A DNA stretch of 10,374 nucleotides, from the NCBI GenBank assembly GCA_905371865.1, contig CAJPNA010000036.1, positions 1 to 10,374 on the forward strand. The letters are read 5' to 3'. A model generated the notes under the pieces. The model searched no databases and was not told the DNA's origin. It saw nothing but the letters and a program-made list of their open reading frames with translations. Below, one piece after another: positions 1 to 6,128 of this stretch (position 1 is the first letter of the stretch; every line of letters begins with the position of its first letter). The position numbers were made by a program, and so were the translations under genes. This stretch comes from an uncultured Carnobacterium sp. (lineage in GTDB: Bacteria; Bacillota; Bacilli; Lactobacillales; Aerococcaceae).

Positions 1-43
1 CATTCATAATCTATAAGAAATAGAACTAAAATACAGGATAAAA

Positions 44-73
44 ATGACTGTAAGCTCTATTTTGTGGTAAAAT
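44..73 (+). promoter_or_regulatory. Putative extended -10 promoter for the cvfB-led gene cluster
   Basis: TGGTAAAAT at 65-73 is an extended -10 element (TGn plus TAAAAT, one mismatch to TATAAT). A partial -35, ATGACT at 44-49 (4 of 6 matches to TTGACA), lies 18 nt upstream. Transcription would begin near position 80. That is downstream of the ATG at 77 and leaves a leader of about 27 nt carrying the cvfB SD, which supports the start at 107. The call is from inspection only. Confidence 0.45.
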
Positions 74-93
74 AAAATGACAAATGTAAAGAG

Positions 94-100
94 AAGGAGG
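94..100 (+). promoter_or_regulatory. Shine-Dalgarno site fixing the cvfB start
   Basis: AAGGAGG at 94-100 sits 6 nt before ATG 107. The upstream in-frame ATG at 77 has no SD and probably precedes the transcription start, so 107 is preferred. Confidence 0.8.
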
Positions 101-106
101 TTTGTT

Positions 107-970
107 ATGACAAGTGAATTATCGACTGTTGTTCAAGCCATTATCACGGATGAAAATGAAAAGTACTTTTTCGTTCAAAAGAGTGGAGAAACATTCCGTT
201 TAAAAAAAGACGACACTACAGAATCCCTCAAAATTGGAGATGTAGTAACGGGTTTTTTATATGAAAATTCTTCCCGTAAAAAAGTCTTCACCTTAAAGGT
301 TCCCGAAGTAACAAATGAAAGTTATGGATGGGCGAACGTTACTCAAGTCAGAAAAGATTTGGGGGTCTTCGTTGATATTGGTTTAGAAGATAAAGATATG
401 GTAGTTTCGTTGGATGAACTTCCAAGCATGAAAGAGTTGTGGCCAAAGAAAAATAACCGTTTATATGTGACTTTAATTAAAGATAAAAAAGACCGTACAT
501 GGGCAACGATGGGAGACGGGCAAGATTTAAACAAAAAAGTCATTCGTGGTCATAAAGGGCAGTTGAATAAAGACTTAACAGGAACTGTGACACAAGTGCG
601 TCTTGTGGGGACTACGATTATTACACCAGAAGGATATAAGTTGTTCTTGCATCCTTCAGAACGAATGTATGAACCAACGCTTGGAGAAGAAATCACAGTA
701 CGTGTGATTGGGCTTCGTCCTGATGGTGTACTCAATGTTTCGATGAGACCAAGAGCACATGAAGCCATTGGGGATGATGCGGAAATGATTATCGCAATGT
801 TGAAGAATCGTCCAACGCATACACTTCCATATTGGGATAAGAGTGATCCCAAAGTCATCAAGGAAATTTTTGGAATTAGTAAAGGGCAATTTAAACGTGC
901 CATTGGTAATTTATTAAAAGCAAAACGAATTACACAAGAAGAAGGATTTATCCATCTGATTGAAGAATAA
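107..970 (+). CDS. cvfB: CvfB/YitL-type S1-domain RNA-binding protein
   Basis: This 287-aa protein matches the CvfB family (YitL in B. subtilis; CvfB is a virulence-associated RNA-binding protein in Staphylococcus aureus). The family has three S1-like beta-barrel domains followed by a winged helix and acts on RNA in the cytoplasm. Here the S1-like segments lie at about residues 5-65, 70-130 (with WANVTQV and GVFVDIGL) and 150-215 (with LTGTVTQVRLVG). The C-terminal winged helix is at about 225-287, with the typical FGISKGQFKRAIGNLLK signature at 255-271. Length is as expected for the family. The gene is the first of a tight plus-strand cluster, with fur starting 18 nt after its stop. The target RNAs cannot be read from the sequence. 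Family assignment is confident; the physiological role here is inferred. Confidence 0.88.
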   Translation: MTSELSTVVQAIITDENEKYFFVQKSGETFRLKKDDTTESLKIGDVVTGFLYENSSRKKVFTLKVPEVTNESYGWANVTQVRKDLGVFVDIGLEDKDMVVSLDELPSMKELWPKKNNRLYVTLIKDKKDRTWATMGDGQDLNKKVIRGHKGQLNKDLTGTVTQVRLVGTTIITPEGYKLFLHPSERMYEPTLGEEITVRVIGLRPDGVLNVSMRPRAHEAIGDDAEMIIAMLKNRPTHTLPYWDKSDPKVIKEIFGISKGQFKRAIGNLLKAKRITQEEGFIHLIEE

Positions 971-975
971 TGAGT

Positions 976-980
976 GGAGG
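976..980 (+). promoter_or_regulatory. SD site deciding a TTG start for fur
   Basis: GGAGG at 976-980 stands 8 nt before TTG 989. The in-frame GTG at 974 overlaps this SD and cannot be served by it. Starting at TTG gives 149 aa, the same length as B. subtilis Fur. Confidence 0.75.
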
Positions 981-988
981 CGAGTCAC

Positions 989-1438
989 TTGTCATCTATT
1001 TCTATTGAAGGGATTCAAAAGAAATTACAAGAAGAAGGATTCAAACTGACACTGCAGAGGCAGGCAACAGTGGAGATTCTTCTAGAGCATCTAAATGAAC
1101 TGCTGACAGCTGAAGAAATCTATATGTTTGTGAAGCAAAAATATCCAGATATTGGATTGGCTACCGTATATCGAACGCTAGAGATTTTAACGGATTTATC
1201 GATTATTACTCGGAATTTATTTGATGATGGGATTGGAAGATATCATATTAAGCAGACTTTGAATCGTCATTTTGCACATCATTTACTTTGCGTCAAATGT
1301 GGACAAATTCAAGAAGTCGAAGAAGACTTACTTGTAGATGTTGAGCAGAAAGTATTAGAGCAATTCCAGTTTCAAGTGCTTGACCATCGTCTGACTTTCC
1401 ATGGAATTTGTAAAAATTGCCAACAAAAGGAAGATTAG
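989..1438 (+). CDS. fur: Fur-family metalloregulator with altered metal site
   Basis: This 149-aa protein aligns without gaps to B. subtilis Fur, the ferrous-iron-responsive repressor, as I recall that sequence. It also sits in the same fur-xerD-drm-pupG order. The winged-helix DNA-binding domain spans about 1-85, with the recognition helix at GLATVYRTLEIL (56-67). The dimerisation domain follows, and its two CxxC pairs (C101/C104, C141/C144) should hold the structural zinc. Several usual regulatory-site ligands are replaced. The His before [VLP][ST]AE is L38, the Asp/Glu of the RYD segment is H86, and the second His of HFHHH is A96; H98 and E109 remain. The conserved Pro of LTPQR is L22. The start is TTG. 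Fur-family membership is secure, but iron sensing by the normal route is doubtful, so a name such as 'Fur-like regulator' is safer. No convincing Fur box was seen upstream. Confidence 0.85.
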   Translation: MSSISIEGIQKKLQEEGFKLTLQRQATVEILLEHLNELLTAEEIYMFVKQKYPDIGLATVYRTLEILTDLSIITRNLFDDGIGRYHIKQTLNRHFAHHLLCVKCGQIQEVEEDLLVDVEQKVLEQFQFQVLDHRLTFHGICKNCQQKED

Positions 1439-1441
1439 AAG

Positions 1442-2326
1442 ATGAAAGAAATACACTACTTTCTGGATAGTATTGCTGTTCAGGGACTATCTGAAAATAC
1501 TGTGATGAGCTATCGAAGAGATTTGGAAAAGTTTAGTCAATTCTTAGAGGAACAGAAGATAAATGTTTTTCAAAAGGTTGACCATACGATAATGGTTTTG
1601 TTTCTTCAAAAATTGAAAAAAGAGGAGTATGCCGTTAGTTCAACAAGTCGAATGATTAGTTGCTTGAAAAAATTCTTTCAGTTTCTTGTTCAAGAGCAGA
1701 TGATAGAACGAGATCCTACACAACAGATTCATCCACCAAAACCGAAGAAACAGTTACCAAAAGCCCTTAATCTAGATGAAGTGAATCGATTACTTGAGGT
1801 GCCAGACACATCAACGGTTTTAGGACTAAGAGATAAGGCGATGCTGGAACTGTTATATGCAACTGGGATGCGGGTGAGCGAACTGATTAGTATTGAACTC
1901 AGTGATTTGCATTTGGAATTAGGATTCTTACAAACGATTGGAAAAGGAAATAAACAACGCATCATCCCAATCGGTCAAGAAGCAACCAACTGGATTCAAA
2001 ACTATTTAGAGTATGCACGGCCAGCCCTAGAAGACGAGAAGAAGTTTTCGAATGTCTTATTTTTAAATCATCGTGGTGGACAATTTACGCGACAAGGCTT
2101 CTGGAAAAATTTAAAGAAAATCGTTCAGACGGCCATGATTACAAAGGAAGTGAGCCCGCATACATTGCGCCATTCCTTTGCAACACATATCTTAGAAGCG
2201 GGTGCCGACCTTCGAATCGTACAAGAATTATTAGGGCATTCAGATATTAGTACGACACAAATTTATACACATATTACAAACGAACGAATGAAGGAAATTT
2301 ACAAACAAGCACATCCTCGTTCGTAA
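1442..2326 (+). CDS. xerD: Tyrosine recombinase XerD
   Basis: XerD and its partner XerC resolve chromosome dimers at dif near the replication terminus, assisted by FtsK. This 294-aa protein has the N-terminal core-binding SAM-like domain (about 1-90) and the C-terminal catalytic domain (about 105-290). The catalytic set is visible: R144 (ATGMRVSE), K168 (IGKGNKQR), H240 and R243 (PHTLRHSFATH), H266 (LLGHSD) and nucleophile Y275 (TTQIYTH). The C-terminus KQAHPRS resembles the XerD tail. XerC was considered, but the fur-xerD-deoB order matches XerD (RipX) of B. subtilis. ATG 1442 follows the fur stop by 3 nt, with AAAGGA about 10 nt upstream. A XerD here implies the two-protein XerCD system and not the single XerS of streptococci. 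No dif-like site was recognised in the window. Confidence 0.92.
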   Translation: MKEIHYFLDSIAVQGLSENTVMSYRRDLEKFSQFLEEQKINVFQKVDHTIMVLFLQKLKKEEYAVSSTSRMISCLKKFFQFLVQEQMIERDPTQQIHPPKPKKQLPKALNLDEVNRLLEVPDTSTVLGLRDKAMLELLYATGMRVSELISIELSDLHLELGFLQTIGKGNKQRIIPIGQEATNWIQNYLEYARPALEDEKKFSNVLFLNHRGGQFTRQGFWKNLKKIVQTAMITKEVSPHTLRHSFATHILEAGADLRIVQELLGHSDISTTQIYTHITNERMKEIYKQAHPRS

Positions 2327-2349
2327 ATAAGAAAATGGAGATGGAATCT

Positions 2350-3519
2350 ATGAAATTTAAAAGAATACACGTTATTGTAATGGACTCTGTGGGGATTGGA
2401 GAAGCCCCAGATGCTGCAAAATTTGATGATGCAGGTTCACATACTCTAGGTCATATTTCAGAAGCTGTGGGCTTAAATGTGCCAAATATGCAACGTTATG
2501 GTTTAGGAAATATCGCTCCTTTAAAAACAGTTTCACCAGTAGAACATCCCGAAGGAAGCTATACTAAACTTCAAGAAGTTTCTGTGGGTAAAGATACAAT
2601 GACGGGTCACTGGGAATTAATGGGATTGAATATTAAAACTCCTTTTCGTGTATTCCCTGATGGGTTCCCACAAGAATTATTAGACCGTATTTCTGAATTT
2701 TCAGGAAGAGGAATCGTATGTAACTTACCATATAGTGGTACGGCTGTTATTGATGACTACGGTAAACACCAAATGGAAACAGGTGATTTAATCGTTTATA
2801 CTTCTGCAGACCCTGTAATGCAAATTGCAGCGCATGAAGAGATTATTCCACTTGAAGAATTATACCGTATTTGCGAATACGCTCGGGAAATTACAAAAGA
2901 CGATCCATATATGATTGGTCGTATTATTGCACGTCCATATGTTGGTGAACCTGGCAACTTCCAAAGAACTTCAAACCGTCATGACTATGCTTTAAGTCCA
3001 TTTGGCGAAACAACATTAGACTTCTTGAAGAATGATGGATTTGATGTGATTGCGATTGGTAAGATTAACGACATCTTCAACGGACAAGGGATTACTGAAT
3101 TCGTTCGTACAAAAGACAACATGGATGGCATAAATAAACTAGTTGAAGTATTGAAGAAAGACTTCACTGGTATGAGTTTCTTAAACTTAGTTGACTTCGA
3201 CGCGGTTTATGGACACCGTCGTAATACAAAAGGATACGGAGAAGCGCTTGAAGCGTTTGATGCTCGTATTCCAGAAATCGTAGAAAATATGCAAGAAGAT
3301 GATTTACTCATTATCACTGCTGACCACGGAAACGACCCAACATTCAAGGGAACTGACCACACTCGTGAGTACATTCCAGTGTTAGCCATAAGCAAATCAT
3401 TGAAACACCCAACACACTTACCACAAGGACACTTCAGCGATATCGCAGAAACAATCAGCGAAAACTTTGGAGTTGCCTCAACTGGTAACGGTACAAGCTT
3501 CTTAAAAGAATTAAACTAA
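2350..3519 (+). CDS. deoB: Phosphopentomutase
   Basis: Phosphopentomutase interconverts (deoxy)ribose-1-phosphate and (deoxy)ribose-5-phosphate, feeding nucleoside-derived sugar into the pentose phosphate pathway. The protein belongs to the alkaline phosphatase superfamily. Its 389 aa carry the metal-binding start VMDSVGIGEAPD (D12), the GKDTMTGHWE motif whose Thr (T83) aligns with the catalytic phosphorylated Thr, the cap-domain segments VIARPYVGEPGNF and NRHDYAL, and the C-terminal metal motifs ITADHGND and TDHTRE. Length matches the roughly 390-394 aa of Bacillus enzymes. Upstream in-frame ATGs at 2335 and 2341 are less likely: GGAG at 2337-2340 is spaced 9 nt from ATG 2350, and the family begins close to this Met. 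PunA, which makes its substrate, follows 19 nt later. Codons look more biased to C-ending choices (AAC, GAC, TTC) than in xerD or fur. Confidence 0.95.
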   Translation: MKFKRIHVIVMDSVGIGEAPDAAKFDDAGSHTLGHISEAVGLNVPNMQRYGLGNIAPLKTVSPVEHPEGSYTKLQEVSVGKDTMTGHWELMGLNIKTPFRVFPDGFPQELLDRISEFSGRGIVCNLPYSGTAVIDDYGKHQMETGDLIVYTSADPVMQIAAHEEIIPLEELYRICEYAREITKDDPYMIGRIIARPYVGEPGNFQRTSNRHDYALSPFGETTLDFLKNDGFDVIAIGKINDIFNGQGITEFVRTKDNMDGINKLVEVLKKDFTGMSFLNLVDFDAVYGHRRNTKGYGEALEAFDARIPEIVENMQEDDLLIITADHGNDPTFKGTDHTREYIPVLAISKSLKHPTHLPQGHFSDIAETISENFGVASTGNGTSFLKELN

Positions 3520-3538
3520 TGCAGAAAGAGGGAACGAC

Positions 3539-4354
3539 ATGAGCAAATACGAACAATTAGTTGAAACAAAAATGTTTTTACAAGGAAAAGGCATTGGTCA
3601 CATTGATTTCGGAATGATTTTAGGATCAGGGCTTGGTGAACTTGCTGGAGAAGTAAAGAACCCATTAATCTTTGACTATAAAGATATTCCAAACTTCCCA
3701 GTGTCTACAGTAGTCGGTCATGCTGGGCGTCTTGTATATGGTGAATTAGAAGGAAAACAAGTTCTAATCATGGACGGACGTTTTCACTACTATGAAGGTT
3801 ACGATATGGAAACAGTAACGTTCCCAATTCGTTTAATGAAATTATTAGACGTTGAAACCATTATCGTAACAAACTCAGCAGGGGGCTCTAACCCTACATT
3901 TGAACCAGGGGACTTAATGATTATTACAGATCAAATTAACTACACTGGTACAAACCCATTAATCGGGCCAAACGATGATCGCTTTGGACCTCGTTTCCCT
4001 GATATGAGCCATGCATACCACGAATACGGACAAGAAGTGGTTCGTAAAGCTGCTAAAGAATTAAACATCAATATTAAAGAAGGAGTATACATGGGATACT
4101 CTGGACCAACTTATGAAACACCGGCAGAAATCCGCTTTACGCAAGCTGTAGGCGGGGACGCTGTGGGAATGTCAACTGTTCCTGAAGTCATCGTGGCAAA
4201 CCATGCTGGCATCAAAGTGATTGGAATTTCATGTATCACAAACTTAGCTGCAGGAATGCAAGCAAACTTAAACCACGAAGAAGTGGTAGAAACAACACAA
4301 CGCGTTAAAGAAGTGTTCAAATCATTGGTTCGTAAAGTTTTAGTTTTATATTAA
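3539..4354 (+). CDS. punA: Purine nucleoside phosphorylase (trimeric, PNP-I type)
   Basis: PunA (PupG in B. subtilis) cleaves purine (deoxy)nucleosides with phosphate to free base and (deoxy)ribose-1-phosphate in the cytoplasm. The 271-aa length suits the low-molecular-mass trimeric family. Visible active-site motifs are GSGLG (S30, phosphate), VVGHAGRLVYG (H61), GRFHYYEGY (H83), TNSAGG (112-116), GPTYETPAEIR (E193, base site), VGMSTVPE (M211, S212, ribose/phosphate) and CITNLAAG (N235). N235 fits preference for 6-oxopurines such as inosine and guanosine; this specificity is inferred from the family. ATG 3539 has AGAGGGA 5 nt upstream. DeoB directly upstream consumes the sugar phosphate, giving a two-step salvage pair as in Bacillus drm-pupG. 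A ribT-like gene follows 26 nt later. Confidence 0.94.
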   Translation: MSKYEQLVETKMFLQGKGIGHIDFGMILGSGLGELAGEVKNPLIFDYKDIPNFPVSTVVGHAGRLVYGELEGKQVLIMDGRFHYYEGYDMETVTFPIRLMKLLDVETIIVTNSAGGSNPTFEPGDLMIITDQINYTGTNPLIGPNDDRFGPRFPDMSHAYHEYGQEVVRKAAKELNINIKEGVYMGYSGPTYETPAEIRFTQAVGGDAVGMSTVPEVIVANHAGIKVIGISCITNLAAGMQANLNHEEVVETTQRVKEVFKSLVRKVLVLY

Positions 4355-4362
4355 GCATCGAA

Positions 4363-4373
4363 CCTCGAGGAGG
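4363..4373 (+). promoter_or_regulatory. SD of the ribT-like gene with adjacent complementary CCTC
   Basis: AGGAGG at 4368-4373 is 7 nt from TTG 4381 but only 1 nt from ATG 4375, which decides for the TTG start. CCTC at 4363-4366 can pair with GAGG at 4370-4373 across a 3-nt loop, and CCTCGAGG at 4363-4370 is a perfect palindrome. A weak SD-masking hairpin is possible but unproven. Confidence 0.6.
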
Positions 4374-4380
4374 AATGAAT

Positions 4381-4758
4381 TTGTTAGTACCTTATTCAGC
4401 AACGAACAAAAAAATTGTGATGGGATTACTTTCTTATATCCCAGAATTCAAGGACTTTAAACGATTGCAAGAGGAAATTGAAGAAATCGCGACAAATCCA
4501 TCGATTAAATGCTGGCTCTGGAAAGAGTCCGAAAGTGATAATTTTATTGGATTGATTGGTGGAGAAAGCACAACAGACACGATTATCATTAAATACTTAT
4601 CAGTGTCTCCTTCGTTTCGTGGGGAAAATATTACATTCCAAATGTTAGAAGATTTAGCAAAGATGGAAGATAAAGTATTGAGTGGAACAATTGAAACGAG
4701 TGTGATTCTCGCAAAATGGAATAAACATCGTGTAAGTGAGGAACCATGGAAGATTTAA
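4381..4758 (+). CDS. ribT: RibT-like GNAT-family N-acetyltransferase homologue
   Basis: From TTG 4381 the 125-aa protein begins MLVPYSATNKKIVMGLLSYI, which lines up end to end with the start of B. subtilis RibT as I recall it. It keeps the family features CWLWKE (46-51), FIGLIGGE and YLSVSPSFRG. RibT is the GNAT-like last gene of the Bacillus riboflavin operon; its substrate is not firmly known. In B. subtilis ribT also lies just upstream of scpA-scpB, so the position is conserved, yet no ribD/E/A/H genes precede it here. The acetyl-CoA loop after the fourth beta strand, normally [QR]xxGx[GA], reads RGENIT, lacking both glycines, so catalysis may be weak, altered or absent. The start is TTG on SD spacing and alignment. 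The 3' end overlaps scpA by 13 bp. Homology is fairly sure; function is unknown. Confidence 0.72.
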   Translation: MLVPYSATNKKIVMGLLSYIPEFKDFKRLQEEIEEIATNPSIKCWLWKESESDNFIGLIGGESTTDTIIIKYLSVSPSFRGENITFQMLEDLAKMEDKVLSGTIETSVILAKWNKHRVSEEPWKI

Positions 4759-5507
4759 CAATTAAAGTAGCTGAATACGAAGGACCGATGGATGTCCTCT
4801 TGCATCTTATTCGTGAGATGAAAATTGATATTTATGATATTCCGATGAATGAATTAACCAAGCAGTATTTGAACTTCATTCATTCCATGAAAACATTGGA
4901 GTTGGAAGTGGCAGCTGAATATTTAGTAATGGCATCAACATTATTAGAAATTAAAGCAAGAATGCTTCTTCCAAAACCAAAGTTAGAAGAATTGGATGAA
5001 GACGGAGAGCCAATCGTGGAGGATCCTCGTGATCAGCTGGTACAACAACTATTGGAATATCAACAAATTAAAGAAAATGCCAAAAAACTTGAGGAACTCT
5101 CTTTCCAACGAGGATTACACTTCGGGAAAGAGGCGAGTGACTTATCTTCAATGCAGGAGATTATTCCTCTGAAAGAAGGAGAAGTGACGACTCAAGATTT
5201 ATGGAATGCGTTAAAGAAATTAGCGCGTAAAAATATTGCAAAGATGCCACTGAAGGCCAATATTCAACATGAAACGCATACGGTTGAAGAATTGATGGAT
5301 TCGATTATTTCAAAGATTGAGCATACAGATAAGAAACAAGTTCCGTTCGAGGAATGTTTCCCAGCATTTAATCGACATGCGATTACAACAACGTTTTTAG
5401 CGATGTTACAGCTCGTTCGTGAACATCGTGTACGTTTTATTCAAAGTTCTCCATATGAGGATATATTGATTGAGAAAAGACAAGAAAAGGAGAAAGAGAG
5501 TGACTAA
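4746..5507 (+). CDS. scpA: Segregation and condensation protein A (kleisin)
   Basis: ScpA is the kleisin subunit of the bacterial SMC-ScpAB condensin. It bridges the neck and cap of the SMC dimer and binds ScpB, on the nucleoid. The 253-aa protein has the typical N-terminal domain with EGPMDVLLHLI (12-22), KIDIYDIP (26-33) and LEVAAEYLVMASTLLEIKARMLLPK (53-77). A linker rich in Glu and Lys follows, then a C-terminal winged helix (about 198-245, PFEECF to SSPYEDILIEKR). ATG 4746 lies inside the 3' end of the ribT-like gene (13-bp overlap), with GAGGA only about 3 nt upstream, so translational coupling is likely. The family N-terminus matches this start. scpB overlaps its end. The smc gene is not in the window. 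Confidence 0.95.
   Translation: MEDLTIKVAEYEGPMDVLLHLIREMKIDIYDIPMNELTKQYLNFIHSMKTLELEVAAEYLVMASTLLEIKARMLLPKPKLEELDEDGEPIVEDPRDQLVQQLLEYQQIKENAKKLEELSFQRGLHFGKEASDLSSMQEIIPLKEGEVTTQDLWNALKKLARKNIAKMPLKANIQHETHTVEELMDSIISKIEHTDKKQVPFEECFPAFNRHAITTTFLAMLQLVREHRVRFIQSSPYEDILIEKRQEKEKESD
5487..5492 (+). promoter_or_regulatory. SD site deciding a GTG start for scpB
   Basis: AAGGAG at 5487-5492, inside scpA, is 7 nt from GTG 5500. An upstream in-frame TTG at 5470 would add ten mostly basic residues unlike the family N-terminus and has no such SD. Confidence 0.75.
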
Positions 5508-6120
5508 TTACATTTCAGTATTAGAAGGCTTACTATTTGTGGCTGGAGATGATGGGATTACATTAGAAGAAGCAAGCTATATTTTGGAACTTGAAAGAAG
5601 TGCAGTTCGTCAACTATTAGATGAATTGAAGAAACGCTTAGAGGACGAAAATAGTGGATTAGAGCTACTTCTCACAGCTTCGCATTATAAACTCGTGACA
5701 AAAGCAAGTTTAAAATCATATATCGAAAAATATGCAGTTTCTCCATATTCTTCTCAGTTGTCTCAAGCGTCCCTAGAAACGTTAGCGATTATCGCTTACA
5801 AGCAACCTGTCACACGTGTGGATATTGAATCAATTCGTGGGGTACAAAGTAGTGGTTCGATTCAAAAACTATTACTAAGAGATTTAATCGAAGAGGCTGG
5901 AAGATTAGAGACGCCTGGCCGTCCAAAACTGTATAAGACAACAGCTTACTTCATGGATTACTTTGGATTAGAATCTCTTGATGCCTTGCCAGATGCTTCA
6001 GATTTATTCGATTTAAACTCTGAAGAAGCGAACCGATTATATAGAGATAATCATGATTTATTTGAAGAGCTGGAAATGCGCTCTAAAGAACATCATGAAG
6101 TAGAAGAAGAGAAAGAGTAG
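5500..6120 (+). CDS. scpB: Segregation and condensation protein B
   Basis: ScpB dimers bind the central part of ScpA and regulate the SMC ring. The 206-aa protein shows two winged-helix domains: the first at about 4-75 (YISVLEGLLFVAGDDGIT) and the second at about 88-160 with the family signature LSQASLETLAIIAYKQPVTR (87-106), followed by IRGVQSSG and ETPGRPKLYKTT. The C-terminal tail (about 175-206) is strongly acidic and probably disordered. Length is close to the usual 190-200 aa. The GTG start overlaps the end of scpA by 8 bp, a common arrangement that keeps the two subunits in ratio. rluB follows 8 nt later. Confidence 0.95.
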   Translation: MTNYISVLEGLLFVAGDDGITLEEASYILELERSAVRQLLDELKKRLEDENSGLELLLTASHYKLVTKASLKSYIEKYAVSPYSSQLSQASLETLAIIAYKQPVTRVDIESIRGVQSSGSIQKLLLRDLIEEAGRLETPGRPKLYKTTAYFMDYFGLESLDALPDASDLFDLNSEEANRLYRDNHDLFEELEMRSKEHHEVEEEKE

Positions 6121-6128
6121 GTTTTTTT

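Noticed and set aside
1..76. Fur box or other operator in the leader before cvfB
   Set aside because: AT-rich, but nothing close to the 7-1-7 TGATAAT inverted repeat. Only the promoter-like elements are supportable.
77..106. Upstream ATG extending cvfB by ten residues
   Set aside because: It has no SD, precedes the inferred transcription start, and the AAGGAGG at 94-100 clearly serves ATG 107.
550..903. Minus-strand ORF of 117 codons opposite cvfB
   Set aside because: It is a shadow of a well-conserved gene, with no SD, no recognisable domain and a Cys/Ser-rich composition typical of antisense reading.
1442..2326. Phage or integron integrase
   Set aside because: Length, catalytic motifs, C-terminus and the fur-deoB neighbourhood all fit housekeeping XerD. 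No attachment site or mobile genes lie nearby.
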